From NCBI GenBank assembly GCA_022376925.1, contig JAIOJX010000006.1, forward strand, positions 63,139,394 through 63,203,393: a stretch of 64,000 nucleotides of DNA. The letters are read 5' to 3'. Below, piece by piece: positions 30,896 to 44,440 of the stretch. This DNA comes from Tragulus kanchil (lineage: Eukaryota > Chordata > Mammalia > Artiodactyla > Tragulidae). Made by a program: the position numbers and the translations under genes. Position 1 is the first letter of the stretch. Every line of letters begins with the position of its first letter. The notes beneath the pieces were generated by a model. It did not search any database. It was not told the DNA's origin and saw only the letters and a program-made list of their open reading frames with translations.

Positions 30896-31046
30896 ACAGA
30901 GATATTTATGATGATACTGGTAGAGTATGGATAGATAAATTGTAGAGGAACTCCCGCAAATACAACCATGCTCCTCCTATCCTTCACAGTGCCAAATACA
31001 GATCAGAGAATCCTCTATGATAAACAAGAAAAAATGTATTGATTTT

Positions 31047-31205
31047 TTTTAACTTTTATTTATTTATTTTTGGCTGTGCTGGGTCTTTGTTGATGTGTGG
31101 GTCTAGCTGCTCTGAGGTATGTGGGATCTTCCCAGATCGGGGCTCGAACCTGTGTCTCCTGCATTGGCAGACGGATTCTTATCCATTGAGCCACAAGGGA
31201 AGCCC
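31047..31205 (-). mobile_element. CHR-type tRNA-derived SINE
   Basis: The minus strand has head GGGCTTCCCTTGTGGCTCAA and a B-box region GGTTCGAGCCCC. The plus-strand T-rich end is the tail. TGTATTGATTTT (31035-31046) and TGTGTTGATTTT (31206-31217) look like a 12-bp target-site duplication with one mismatch. Confidence 0.8.
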
Positions 31206-31217
31206 TGTGTTGATTTT

Positions 31218-31970
31218 AAAAATATGTTAGTTAAAAAAAAAAGTTATCCTAAGGGTTGGCATGTGGATATCTAATTCTTGATCTTTGAATCAGTTGATGG
31301 AAGCATTAACTTTTTTGAGCATTATGGGTGTTCACATTATTCTGAAACAAGGTGGGGATGGGTCTCCATCAGAACACTGAGAGGAACTTCTGCAGTAAGG
31401 CTTCACTGCTGGCCTGGTGCCCAGTGGGTTAGTGCATTGTACTACTGTGGTCAGCTCACCACACCCCTCATCTCAAGTAGATGACTTAGCTCTCAAGGAA
31501 ACTCTAGGTGGAGAATTTCTCATTTCTCTCTGTAAAGTGATGGTTGCTTGAGGACAATACTTCTCACAGTGTATTCTAAACTCCAGAAGCATCAATGTCC
31601 CGTGGGAACCTGACAGAAATGAACATTCTGTGCCAACCCAGAACCAAGGAAGGAGAGAGCCGTTTTAACAAATCTTTCAGTCCCTCACATCACACACTTC
31701 CTCAGAAAAGGTCCAAGGAAGTGCCCCTGGCAACAGTTCTTCTGAAAGAGATGATATGGGTGTTTTTGGGCTCAAAACTTCCTGCTAAGATCTTGGGAAA
31801 CCAAGATCTACACCTCTTCCAGAAGGCTCATAGTACTCATATGCTAGTATATTAAAGGCTACAAGCAGTCTTGTATCAAAGAGACTGTTAAGCCTGTTAA
31901 GTAAGGTTTTACAAATGTATCTGAACATGGAGCTTCATTTACATTTTTTCACTCTGTTTTTATTCTATTT
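31218..31970. other. Intergenic DNA before BovB
   Basis: No supported gene. Small open frames here show no recognisable domain. Confidence 0.4.
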
Positions 31971-31971
31971 T

Positions 31972-33282
31972 ACAATACCAAAGAAAGGCAATGCCAAAGA
32001 ATGTTCTACTGCCACACCATTGCACTTATTTCACACACTGGCAAAATAGTGCTCAAAATCATTCAAGCTAGGCTTAAACAGTATGTGAACCAAGAACTTC
32101 CAGATGTACAAGTTGGATTTAGAAAAAGCAAAGGAACCAGATATCAAATTGTCAACATCTGCTGGATCATAGAAAGAGCAAGGGAATTCCAGAAAATCAT
32201 TTACTTCTGCTTCATTGACTACACTAAATACTTTGTGTGGGTCACAGCAAACTGTGGAAAATTCTGAAAGACATGGGAATACCAGACCACCTTATCTGCC
32301 TCTTGTGAGACCTGTATGCAGGACCAGAAACAACAGTTAGAACTGGACATGGAAAGGCAGACTGGTTCCAAACTGGGTAAGGAGTATGTCAAGGCTGTAT
32401 ATTGTCACTGTGCTTATTTAATTTGTATGTAGATTACATTGTGCAAAATGCCAGTCTGGATGAAGAACAAACTGGAATCAAGATTGTTGAGAGAGATATC
32501 AGTAACTTCAGGTATGCAGATGACACCACCCTTATGACAGAAAACAAAGCGGAACTGAGGAGCCTCTTGATGAAAGTGAAAAAGGAGAGTGAAAAGGCTG
32601 GCCTAAAATTCAACATTTAAAAAACTAAGATCATGGCACCTGGTCCCATCTCTTCATGGCAAATAGATGGGTGAACAGTGGAAACATTGAAAGATTTTAT
32701 TTTCTTGGTCTCTAAAATCACTGTGGATGGTGACTGCAAGTCATGAAATTAAAAGATGCTTGCTCCTTGGAAGAAAAGCTATGACAAATCTAGACAGCAT
32801 ATTAAAAGGCAGAGACATCTCTTTGCTGACAAAAGTCAGTATAGTCAAAATCATAATTTTCCCAGTAGTCATGTATGGATGTGAGAATTGAACCATAAAG
32901 AAGGCTGAGAGCCGAAGAATTGCTGCCTTTGGACTGTGGTGTTGAGAGTCCCTTGGACAGCAAGGAGATCAAACCAGTCAATGTTAAAGGAAATCAACCC
33001 TGAATATTCACTGGAAGGACTGATGATGAAACCGAAGCTACAATCAGCAAAACAACCACTCATTGGAAAAGACTCTGATGCTGGGGAAAATACAAGGCAA
33101 AAGGAAAAGGAGATGACAGAGGAAGAGATAGTTGGATGGCATCAATGAGTCAATGGACATGAGTTTGAACAGACTTCGAGAGATGATGGAAGACAGGGAA
33201 GCCTAGTGTGCTTCCCTGTCCTGCAAGGATATGGGGTTGCAAAAATCTCAACTAGACTGAGGGACTGAACTAAACTGAATTG
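31972..33282 (+). mobile_element. BovB (RTE-class) LINE, 5' truncated
   Basis: Reading frames broken by frameshifts and stops encode the RTE reverse transcriptase: LKQYVNQELPDVQVGFRKSK and YFCFIDYTKYF (32001-32267), then SLCLFNLYVDYI and FRYADDTTLM with the catalytic YADD (32402-32620), then VPWTARRSNQSMLKEINPEY (32936-33148). The endonuclease half is missing. BovB came into ruminants by horizontal transfer. This copy is inactive. Confidence 0.92.
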
Positions 33283-33687
33283 AAGATAAGGATATGAGAT
33301 TCACACTAGTTCCACTAGATGGCATCAGGCACAGTCTTTTGAAAATGATGAATCAGGATTTAATTAAGTGTCAAAACAGTGGTTTTTTCTTTCAAGTAGG
33401 GATGAGGAACCTCGCCAGATCACTGATCGTTTTAACTGCTGACTTAATGCCATTGATTTCAAATACAGTTTACCAAGATTCCTTATTTTATTCTGCTAAG
33501 GAATTCAAGAATAGCTTGCTCTAGTTTCCTTGGCTATATAAGTATCCCTGCCATTCATCTCCTCAACTATAAAAGCTTCCTTCACTAGAAGTGAGTCAGG
33601 ATAGTGTGTCACCAAGCCATCAATATCTGCAGCAAGCCCCTTGGAGTTGGGGTTAGTGCATCATCACAGGCTTCTGGTTGACAGACT
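33283..33687. other. Intergenic DNA
   Basis: No supported feature. Confidence 0.4.
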
Positions 33688-35833
33688 TTAATATAGACCA
33701 CAAAATACACAATGTATACAGAGAATGGAATCGCACTCCCCAAAGAAACTAAACTCGCTGACAGCAAGAGGGAAGAAAACCCCAAATTACTAGGCCTATT
33801 ACCTGGGGATGATATCAAGGAGATAAATAGAATGGTTAACGTTTCCAAAGCTTCTCACATGATTTAGTTTTTCTAATCCTTTTGGATTTTATACCTGCCT
33901 GGTACTCTAGAGTTCATGAAATGCTAATTTTGGATTTCTTGGCTTTGTTTTGCCTCACTGCTCACCAGGAACTTAAATGGAAATACAGCTATTGTATTAA
34001 TGGCCTCTGGCGAATCTAAAATGTACTATGCTCACACCAACAGCATGGTCATTTTTTAGAGAGTTTATCATGGTATCTTGTTTGACTTAAATGGTCAAAA
34101 TTATTCTCTAAATTTAGATTCTGTGAGAAAAAAAGTTTGTCTTCCATCTATTTAAAGGTTTTTATTACCCACTCCAGAAGTAAACATTCAATAAGTTCCT
34201 CACACATAAACTGAGCAAGAAATGATTTTAAGTACTTGATATCCAATTTATCTGTGAGACTCTTAAACCTTTGTTGAAATGGAATTAGACTCACATTATT
34301 CAAAATCCACCTGTTATATTTTATAGTTCTTTACAAGTGAAGATATTACTGTTTAATTTCCATGCTGAATTAAAGGACATCATTCAAGCAACCTTAGCTA
34401 TGGCCCCACCTGCTATGCCAAAAAAAAAAAAAAAAAAAAAAATTAAAATAAGTATCTAAAAGTGTGTTTGGGGTTATTTCTCCATTAATGTTTACATAGA
34501 CCAGTAGCCTTCTTTTTCTTGACAACCTTCCCTTTCCTTTAACAGACTAGATGCTAAAAGCTAGCACAGTACAAGTTGTAAGCAAAACAGTTCACACAAT
34601 CTGCCAATTGCATCTGGGAAGGACTGCTGCTTTCTGTGATTGAAGGTGTGACCTTTCTACATTGTATACTCTAGCCAGCCAGTGCCTCACTTTAATGAAT
34701 GCCAAGTGGCTTATGAGTTTGCTTCCAAAGCAACACAAGGAAATCTGGGTGCCTCACTTTTAATTTTTACATTTGTCACGGGCACGTTTAATATAGACCA
34801 CAAAATACACAATGTATACAGAGAATGGAATCGCACTCCAAAGAAACTCGCTGACAGCAAGAGGGAAGAAAACCCCAAATTACTAGGCCTATTACCTGGG
34901 GATGATATCAAGGAGATAAATAGAATGGTTAACGTTTCCAAAGCTTCTCACATGATTTAGTTTTTCTAATCCTTTTGGATTTTATACCTGCCTGGTACTC
35001 TAGAGTTCATGAAATGCTAATTTTGGATTTCTTGGCTTTGTTTTGCCTCACTGCTCACCAGGAACTTAAATGGAAATACAGCTATTGTATTAATGGCCTC
35101 TGGAGAATCTAAAATGTACTATGCTCACACCAACAGCATGGTCATTTTTTAGAGAGTTTATCATGGTATCTTGTTTGACTTAAATGGTCAAAATTATTCT
35201 CTAAATTTAGATTCTGTGAGAAAAAAAGTTTGTCTTCCATCTATTTAAAGGTTTTTATTACCCACTCCAGAAGTAAACATTCAATAAGTTCCTCACACAT
35301 AAACTGAGCAAGAAATGATTTTAAGTACTTGATATCCAATTTATCTGTGAGACTCTTAAACCTTTGTTGAAATGGAATTAGACTCACATTATTCAAAATC
35401 CACCTGTTATATTTTATAGTTCTTTACAAGTGAAGATATTACTGTTTAATTTCCATGCTGAATTAAAGGACATCATTCAAGCAACCTTAGCTATGGCCCC
35501 ACCTGCTATGCCAAAAAAAAGCAAAAAATTAAAATAAGTATCTAAAAGTGTGTTTGGGGTTATTTCTCCATTAATGTTTACATAGACCAGTAGCCTTCTT
35601 TTTCTTGACAACCTTCCCTTTCCTTTAACAGACTAGATGCTAAAAGCTAGCACAGTACAAGTTGTAAGCAAAACAGTTCACACAATCTGCCAATTGCATC
35701 TGGGAAGGACTGCTGCTTTCTGTGATTGAAGGTGTGACCTTTCTACATTGTATACTCTAGCCAGCCAGTGCCTCACTTTAATGAATGCCAAGTGGCTTAT
35801 GAGTTTGCTTCCAAAGCAACACAAGGAAATCTG
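33688..35833 (+). repeat. Near-tandem duplication 12 (displacement about 1094)
   Basis: 33688-34747 recurs at 34788-35833. The A run at 34421-34443 shortens to an interrupted run at 35513-35527 in the second copy, typical of homopolymer error. Confidence 0.9.
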
Positions 35834-37865
35834 CGGGTTCCAAATAACTCTGAGCACATGGCACAGTGTGTATGCTTATAATTCTGGTTTGGATCATTTT
35901 GAGGTGAGTAGAGGGCTATGAAACAACAGCTATGCCTCCAGTCAGCTCCACTTTTCTGAATCCACTTATTAGGATTTATCCAATAATAAATAAGATGACT
36001 CCTAATGTTACTAATCCCGAGTCTGGCTGCTCACCACTCAAAAGCCAATAAAGAGGCCAGGCTGGTAGAAAGGAAAGTTTGCTTTATTCTGGATGCCAGC
36101 AACTGAAGCAGAGGGAGTTAGGGAGTGGGATGAACTCCTGTACAAAGGCTAACTTCCCGTCGCCTACCATCAAGGGGCAAGAGTTTTATAGACAGAGGGA
36201 GGGGGCCACATGTAGAAGCAGCACAGTCAGTTCTGACAGTCGTCTTGAAATTGATCACTGGTGGTTTGCTCAACATGATTGTTTTAGGTAAAGTTAATCT
36301 TCAATTCCAGGGTCAGTTTGTTTCCATTTCCTTGAGGCCAGTCCGTGGAATTGTGGCAGTTTATGGCACAGCTACAATCTAGTCATCAGGTAGTTAAATT
36401 CTCTCACCTGGTGAGATTTTCAGTCTCTGAAGACAGCTCACAGGAAATGGCTCAGAATATTATCTTTAGCTCTTGAGAAGGAGCTAAAGGTCTTTGATTT
36501 TGCTTAAAGATTAAGCTATTATTATTTGGTCTCTTTTGACAAGTTTTCCTTTGTTTCTGCTGGTTCTCACTTCTCTGATTAAGTTTAGTCTTTGGTTAAA
36601 GTTTGTCCACAGACAAAAGGCAGACTGAAGACATGAGGGGGCAAGGATCATAGGGATCTGCTCCATTTTGCTTAGTAGTTGTATTTCTAGTTTCATTGTT
36701 GCTGTTGTTGTTTAGTTGCTAAATCTTATCCAACTGTTTGCAATCCCATGGATTGTAACCCACCAGGTGTCCCCCTGGTCCCAAATGAATGCTAAGGATG
36801 TTTGCTTTCTGGGGGATTGAAGGTGTGACCTTTCTACATTGTATACTCTAGCCAGCCAGTGCCTCACTTTAATGAATGCCAAGTGGCTTATGAGTTTGCT
36901 TCCAAAGCAACACAAGGAAATCTGCGGGTTCCAAATAACTCTGAGCACATGGCACAGTGTGTATGCTTATAATTCTGGTTTGGATCATTTTGAGGTGAGT
37001 AGAGGGCTATGAAACAACAGCTATGCCTCCAGTCAGCTCCACTTTTCTGAATCCACTTATTAGGATTTATCCAATAATAAATAAGATGACTCCTAATGTT
37101 ACTAATCCCGAGTCTGGCTGCTCACCACTCAAAAGCCAATAAAGAGGCCAGGCTGGTAGAAAGGAAAGTTTGCTTTATTCTGGATGCCAGCAACTGAAGC
37201 AGAGGGAGTTAGGGAGTGGGATGAACTCCTGTACAAAGGCTAACTTCCCGTCGCCTACCATCAAGGGGCAAGAGTTTTATAGACAGAGGGAGGGGGCCAC
37301 ATGTAGAAGCAGCACAGTCAGTTCTGACAGTCGTCTTGAAATTGATCACTGGTGGTTTGCTCAACATGATTGTTTTAGGTAAAGTTAATCTTCAATTCCA
37401 GGGTCAGTTTGTTTCCATTTCCTTGAGGCCAGTCCGTGGAATTGTGGCAGTTTATGGCACAGCTACAATCTAGTCATCAGGTAGTTAAATTCTCTCACCT
37501 GGTGAGATTTTCAGTCTCTGAAGACAGCTCACAGGAAATGGCTCAGAATATTATCTTTAGCTCTTGAGAAGGAGCTAAAGGTCTTTGATTTTGCTTAAAG
37601 ATTAAGCTATTATTATTTGGTCTCTTTTGACAAGTTTTCCTTTGTTTCTGCTGGTTCTCACTTCTCTGATTAAGTTTAGTCTTTGGTTAAAGTTTGTCCA
37701 CAGACAAAAGGCAGACTGAAGACATGAGGGGGCAAGGATCATAGGGATCTGCTCCATTTTGCTTAGTAGTTGTATTTCTAGTTTCATTGTTGCTGTTGTT
37801 GTTTAGTTGCTAAATCTTATCCAACTGTTTGCAATCCCATGGATTGTAACCCACCAGGTGTCCCT
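35724..37865 (+). repeat. Near-tandem duplication 13 (displacement 1091)
   Basis: 35724-36770 recurs at 36815-37861, so bases near 35724-35833 appear three times. The join at 36779-36814 is a garbled version of 35700-35724. Confidence 0.9.
36000..36690 (-). mobile_element. Probable solo LTR of an endogenous retrovirus
   Basis: The minus strand has an AATAAA signal (36083-36088) and R/U5-like sequence ending GAGCAGCCAGACTCGG, the look of a ruminant ERV long terminal repeat. There is no adjacent gag, pol or env. Ends are uncertain. The copy at about 37091-37780 is an assembly duplicate. Confidence 0.55.
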
Positions 37866-39706
37866 GTCCATGGACTTTTTCCAGGCAAGATCTCTGGAGA
37901 GAGTTGCCATTTCCTTCTCCAGGGGAACTTTCCAACCCAGGAATCAAACCCGTGTCTCCTTCATTGACACGGATTCTTTACCACTCAGCCACCAGGGAAG
38001 ACCCTCACAGTTTCATAGGGAGTTACTAAACTGGTTTATGGTTTGAATAACAGAGATAAAATAAAGACCAAGGGAGCAGGGTAATGAGAAAGTGAAATAA
38101 TGAGCAGTATTCTGCAGTAGTGGTGATGCAAGCAGAGTACCTGGACAACACAGTTAACCCAGGAATTATGTGGAATCAACTGGAATATGAATGACAAACT
38201 CAGAGCTATGCTATTAGAACTGCATTACACCCTCTGTACACCTATTATGTTTCTGTTTAATACTTACATTTAAATTCAATACATTTCCTGAAATTCTTCA
38301 ATGTGGTAGATTTGTTGACTGGGGCAATGTGGCATTATTGTTTGCCCTGTGTTACTTAAAATGAAAATAACTAGAAAAACTAATTAGATCATCTAATTCA
38401 CCTTTTAGTTTTACAAATCAGAACTGAGGCCAAGAGAAAGGAAATGATCCTTCTGAGACCATACAATAACATTGGAGCCTGGACCACAAAAATCATGCTC
38501 CTTTCCTCCTTCCAGTTTATTAATTTCTCTCCATATTCCACAGTCCACTATGTGTTTAGGTATTCATTATTTATCAGGAGTCATGAAATACATTTAATAC
38601 TAGTGTAAGAGTACCACTAATCTGATAGTGCAAAAGGAGCTGAGTTCATGTGTCTATATTATTTGGTCTCTTTTGACAAGTTTTCCTTTGTTTCTGCTGG
38701 TTCTCACTTCTCTGATTAAGTTTAGTCTTTGGTTAAAGTTTGTCCACAGACAAAAGGCAGACTGAAGACATGAGGGGGCAAGGATCATAGGGATCTGCTC
38801 CATTTTGCTTAGTAGTTGTATTTCTAGTTTCATTGTTGCTGTTGTTGTTTAGTTGCTAAATCTTATCCAACTGTTTGCAATCCCATGGATTGTAACCCAC
38901 CAGGTGTCCCTGTCCATGGACTTTTTCCAGGCAAGATCTCTGGAGGGGTTGCCATTTCCTTCTCCAGGGAAACTTTCCAACCCAGGAATCAAACCCGTGT
39001 CTCCTTCATTGACACGGATTCTTTACCACTCAGCCACCAGGGAAGACCCTCACAGTTTCATAGGGAGTTACTAAACTGGTTTATGGTTTGAATAACAGAG
39101 ATAAAATAAAGACCAAGGGAGCAGGGTAATGAGAAAGTGAAATAATGAGCAGTATTCTGCAGTAGTGGTGATGCAAGCAGAGTACCTGGACAACACAGTT
39201 AACCCAGGAATTATGTGGAATCAACTGGAATATGAATGACAAACTCAGAGCTATGCTATTAGAACTGCATTACACCCTCTGTACACCTATTATGTTTCTG
39301 TTTAATACTTACATTTAAATTCAATACATTTCCTGAAATTCTTCAATGTGGTAGATTTGTTGACTGGGGCAATGTGGCATTATTGTTTGCCCTGTGTTAC
39401 TTAAAATGAAAATAACTAGAAAAACTAATTAGATCATCTAATTCACCTTTTAGTTTTACAAATCAGAACTGAGGCCAAGAGAAAGGAAATGATCCTTCTG
39501 AGACCATACAATAACATTGGAGCCTGGACCACAAAAATCATGCTCCTTTCCTCCTTCCAGTTTATTAATTTCTCTCCATATTCCACAGTCCACTATGTGT
39601 TTAGGTATTCATTATTTATCAGGAGTCATGAAATACATTTAATACTAGTGTAAGAGTACCACTAATCTGATAGTGCAAAAGGAGCTGAGTTCATGTGTCT
39701 ATATTA
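37609..39706 (+). repeat. Near-tandem duplication 14 (displacement 1046-1049)
   Basis: 37609-38657 is followed directly by its copy 38658-39706; a shared TATATTAT lies at the joint. It covers the LTR end and the Bov-tA. Confidence 0.9.
37790..38003 (-). mobile_element. Bov-tA SINE
   Basis: The minus strand reads from the SINE head with GGTTTGATTCCTGGGTTGGA to the 3' part and a (GTT)n-like end on the + strand at 37790-37805. Truncated and duplicate copies lie at 36700-36775 and 38836-39048. Confidence 0.85.
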
Positions 39707-40698
39707 TCTTGGAAAACAGTCAGGCTCTACCAGATTATCAGCCTTTGCTGCTCATCCTCTCCCCACAGTTCTGGTCTCATGACCCTGTCCAATCTTAGGG
39801 ATTTGGTTCAATTGTCTAAGACTCAGTAAAAAAGAATTTATTTGCCAGGACAGCATTGGTTTTGCATCTAGTTTTCATAACTTAATTTCTGTGATTTTCT
39901 CAAGATCAAGTCTCTACTTTTGTTACAAACTGTCCCCTCTATTGGTCCCTATGCCAGAATTCCTGCTTCTTAATACCCTGTGGTCAGTGGATACTGCATT
40001 CCTTTTACCAGATCTTACCAGTTCAAGCGCATGGATTCCACTGCTTATTGATGAGGGTCTGGTCTCTTCCTTCAGTGAAGACATAAATATTAAGAAAAAT
40101 GCATGCAATTGTATCAGTTTTGTTTGATACATCCTAAATATTTTATATTTTTCTTCCCCCACTCACTCTCAGCCATCCAGTTGACTTCTTCAGAGAAAAA
40201 AGTACAGCTACAAAGATGGGCACTTTCACAGCACCTGAGTGCCCGTAGTCCCTCAGAACAGCTCAGCAGGGAGGAAGACATTTTTCTCTGTCCTTCTAGG
40301 TATTTCTGGCTGGTATATGAGTTAAATTGATGTGAAAAAAAATTCAAAGAAAATCAAACAAAAATTTAATAACATGTGCACATGGGAGAGACAAGGGATA
40401 ACTGAATAATTCACCAAAATGGCTGAAACCCTCACTTTAAATACCATCTTCAACTGAAGACAAAAGATATTTGGGGTAGCGGTTTGGGATTTGAAAGGCG
40501 AGAAAGTAATTCACAAGGAGATAGAAAAGCATATACTTGTTAAAGGATTGTTTACTGATCCATGTGAAGACAATGGGACACAGAGAAGAATTTTAGCAAG
40601 CAGATTTGACTTTACAGGGTGCCTCCCTGTGTACACACCTAGTTCACACTATAGCTACCTGTCAGGACAGCTCCCTTCCTGGAAAAGTCCTTTGTTTA
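39707..40698. other. Intergenic DNA
   Basis: Single copy. Several overlapping small open frames on both strands look like chance; nothing recognised. Confidence 0.4.
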
Positions 40699-42866
40699 CC
40701 TTTTTAAATCCAGTTAGCCAGGAGGTCAACATTTCTTTCTGAGTCTTTTGGGCACTGTTTCAGCTTGAACTAAATCATATGCCGAAGAGACGTTTTGTGG
40801 GTGGAAACTGTGTTGTAATCTGAAAGAATTCTTGCAGAGTACTTAGTAGACTCCTGGGCACATAGCAAGTCCTCAAGATGTAACAGCTGCTACTTCAACG
40901 ATGCTGCAGATGGTGGTGGGGGTGGGTCCTGGGAGGATAGAGCTAGGGAATGACACTAAATCAGAGACAGGAAGTGTATCCTTGAAACCAGTAGCTGACG
41001 TCATACTTTTTTTTTTTTTTAATACAGTATTATTTGTCTTCCCTCTGGTAAACCCTGAGTCAGCCATCTTCCCCCAGCTGCCTGGGGGGTTTATAGGAAA
41101 AAATAGCATATATTACAGAGCAGATGAAACATGGGAGAAAGAACTTGGGAGAGGAGTCAGCACCTTCATGTGGCAGAGAGGATGAGGAAGGTCACCATCA
41201 GAGTGAAGAGCTTCTGGTCTCCAAGAGAACAAAGATTGGAATGGCTAGGAGAAGAGCTGTTGCTTCAGAGGGGGGCTCCTGTCATAAAAAAATAATGAGG
41301 CTCCCAAATACATTCCCAATTCTAGCCCCAAGGTGAGCTACTCCTACGTTGGCAAGAGCAACCCCAATGAACTTGGCTTCTGTGTCAATGTCACTTGAAA
41401 TGGTGTTGGTTTGGAAGCTACAGCTGTGAATAAGTGAGAAATAAATAAGAATCCACCTATCAATGCAGGAGACACGGGTTTGATTCCTGGGTTGGAAAGA
41501 TCCCCTGGAGAAGGAAATGGCAACCTACCCCAGTGTTCTTGCCTGGAAATTCCCAATGCTGTCCTGAGATGTCAGGCTACTGAGACTCCCATAAGTCACG
41601 TCTTCTCCACCACAGATAGTGATGGACCAAGAAGTGCTCCTGACCTAGGAGGAGGGTGGAGATGGACTTAGTGCAGGCACACATTTTCAGGGAATAATGG
41701 GCTAAGGCAGGAGAGCTGATCTCTGCAGAAATGATGATGAATGTGGATAGGGGGTAACAGAGAAAAGTTGTCATTTTTTTCAGGTTTACCTTTTTAAATC
41801 CAGTTAGCCAGGAGGTCAACATTTCTTTCTGAGTCTTTTGGGCAGCTTGAACTAAATCATATGCCGAAGAGACGTTTTGTGGGTGGAAACTGTGTTGTAA
41901 TCTGAAAGAATTCTTGCAGAGTACTTAGTAGACTCCTGGGCACATAGCAAGTCCTCAAGATGTAACAGCTGCTACTTCAACGATGCTGCAGATGGTGGTG
42001 GGGGTGGGTCCTGGGAGGATAGAGCTAGGGAATGACACTAAATCAGAGACAGGAAGTGTATCCTTGAAACCAGTAGCTGACGTCATACTTTTTTTTTTTT
42101 TTAATACAGTATTATTTGTCTTCCCTCTGGTAAACCCTGAGTCAGCCATCTTCCCCCAGCTGCCTGGGGGGTTTATAGGAAAAAATAGCATATATTACAG
42201 AGCAGATGAAACATGGGAGAAAGAACTTGGGAGAGGAGTCAGCACCTTCATGTGGCAGAGAGGATGAGGAAGGTCACCATCAGAGTGAAGAGCTTCTGGT
42301 CTCCAAGAGAACAAAGATTGGAATGGCTAGGAGAAGAGCTGTTGCTTCAGAGGGGGGCTCCTGTCATAAAAAAATAATGAGGCTCCCAAATACATTCCCA
42401 ATTCTAGCCCCAAGGTGAGCTACTCCTACGTTGGCAAGAGCAACCCCAATGAACTTGGCTTCTGTGTCAATGTCACTTGAAATGGTGTTGGTTTGGAAGC
42501 TACAGCTGTGAATAAGTGAGAAATAAATAAGAATCCACCTATCAATGCAGGAGACACGGGTTTGATTCCTGGGTTGGAAAGATCCCCTGGAGAAGGAAAT
42601 GGCAACCTACCCCAGTGTTCTTGCCTGGAAATTCCCAATGCTGTCCTGAGATGTCAGGCTACTGAGACTCCCATAAGTCACGTCTTCTCCACCACAGATA
42701 GTGATGGACCAAGAAGTGCTCCTGACCTAGGAGGAGGGTGGAGATGGACTTAGTGCAGGCACACATTTTCAGGGAATAATGGGCTAAGGCAGGAGAGCTG
42801 ATCTCTGCAGAAATGATGATGAATGTGGATAGGGGGTAACAGAGAAAAGTTGTCATTTTTTTCAGG
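40699..42866 (+). repeat. Near-tandem duplication 15 (displacement 1082-1086)
   Basis: 40699-41784 is followed at once by 41785-42866. Small differences include a lost CTGTTTC near 41844. Confidence 0.9.
41455..41555 (+). mobile_element. Bov-tA SINE fragment
   Basis: CCACCTATCAATGCAGGAGA and GGTTTGATTCCTGGGTTGGA are the head of Bov-tA, followed by CCCCTGGAGAAGGAAATGGC. Duplicate at 42537-42637. Confidence 0.8.
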
Positions 42867-43204
42867 TTTACAGCTGTAATCCTTAAGCACTCGCCTGTTC
42901 ACACCATCTAAAGGTTATTTCTCTTTAGTCAAATACTAAGTGTGTGTATGTCTCCTACTTTTCTTGAGAATATGATTCTGTTATAAAAGTTCCAAGAAGG
43001 TGCTCTCTGGAATTGAAAATAAAAAAATGTCAGTCATCATCCATTTCTTTACAGTTTATGAGTCCTGTCTCCCTCTTTTTTGGTTCTGGACCAACAGAGG
43101 ATTTTTCTTATGTGAGTTGTGGCATCAAAAGGCCCTTTTGCCCTTTGAGAGAACCAGCTAGACAACTGCTGTTCTGATAGGTGATAGATGACAGTATGTT
43201 ACCG

Positions 43205-43640
43205 TGAACGGTGTCGGATTCTTAATCTCCATTGGAGAAGAATTCACACTGGGGTGAAAAAGACTCGACAATGGTCACTCAGAGCTTTGTGCAGTGAAAA
43301 GTTTATTAAAGTGAGAAAGGATGGGGACAGCTTCCAGCATAGACTCGGAAGGAAGATAGAAGTGTACTCCTGAAGCCACTTTAGGTGTGGCATTTTATAC
43401 TTTTCCAGTTGGTTATTAACAGTAGTTTAAAAGAATATTTTACAATTGTAAAGGCCTTGTAGGCCCACACTCACAACATTAGCATGAGATTAGCTAGAGG
43501 GCAGTCTCCAGGCCTCAGGGCTGGGTGAGACATTCTAATGTAAAGGCCTAGCTAGGCCCACAGCATTAGCATAAGACAAGAAACTTAGTTTCAGTTTTAG
43601 CATTGAAATTCTTTGTCTTTCTTTCTCCTTTTTCCTCCCC
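43205..43640 (-). mobile_element. Probable LTR fragment
   Basis: The minus strand contains CTTTCTCACTTTAATAAACT, a typical LTR polyadenylation region (signal complement at 43302-43307). There is no coding region beside it. Family not identified. Confidence 0.5.
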
Positions 43641-43789
43641 CTTTCCTCCTTGGGACCTGCTGGTGTCCTTATTAAGTCTGCCTATTAACTCCTTTCATAT
43701 CTATACTAGCAGTAGGCATCGCCATGATAATACAGTGGTTTAGAAAAAAGGAGAGTACCTAATAAAGGATTTTTCTATTATTTGTCCAT

Positions 43790-44096
43790 GAAATGTATTT
43801 AAAGTAATTTTTATTGGTGTATGGCTGCTTTACAATGTGTTAGATTTTGCTGTACAGCAAAGTGAATCAGCTATGTGTTTATACATATATACATCCCTTT
43901 TTGTTGGATTCCCTTCCCATTTAGGTCACCACAGAATATTGAGTATAATTGCCTGTGCTATACAATAAGCTCTAATTAGGTATCTATTTTATACATAGTC
44001 GTTTATATATGTCAATAACAATCTCCTAATCCCACCCACCTGCTTCTACTTTGGTATCTGTACATTTGTTCTCTATGTCTATGTCTCTATTTCTGC

Positions 44097-44127
<31 letters not shown>

Positions 44128-44440
44128 TTCTAACTTACTACACTCTGTATGACAGTGTCTCGGTCCATCCACGTCTGCAAATGGCACAATTTTTTTCTCT
44201 TTTAAGTCTGAGTAAAATTCAATTGCATATACATACCACATCTTCTTAATCCATTCCTCTGTTGATAGACATTTAGGTTGCTTCCACATCCTAGCTATTG
44301 TAAATAGTACTTCAGTGATCATGGGAAGGCATGTATCTTATTGCTGGGTCACATGGAAGTTCTATTTTTAGTTTTTAAAGAACCTTCATACTGTTCTCCA
44401 TAGTGATTGTATCAATTTGCATGTCCATGGAACACATTTT
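43790..44440 (-). mobile_element. LINE-1 3' end (ORF2 C-terminus and 3' UTR)
   Basis: The minus strand encodes LFTIARMWKQPKCLSTEEWI and KKMWYVYAIEFYSDLKEKK, the conserved C-terminal end of L1 ORF2, followed by artiodactyl L1 3' UTR sequence. A (TA)n tract at 44102-44128 interrupts it. Confidence 0.85.

Noticed and set aside
36079..36291. Retroviral gene remnant
   Set aside because: Only LTR-like sequence is seen; no gag, pol or env motifs nearby.
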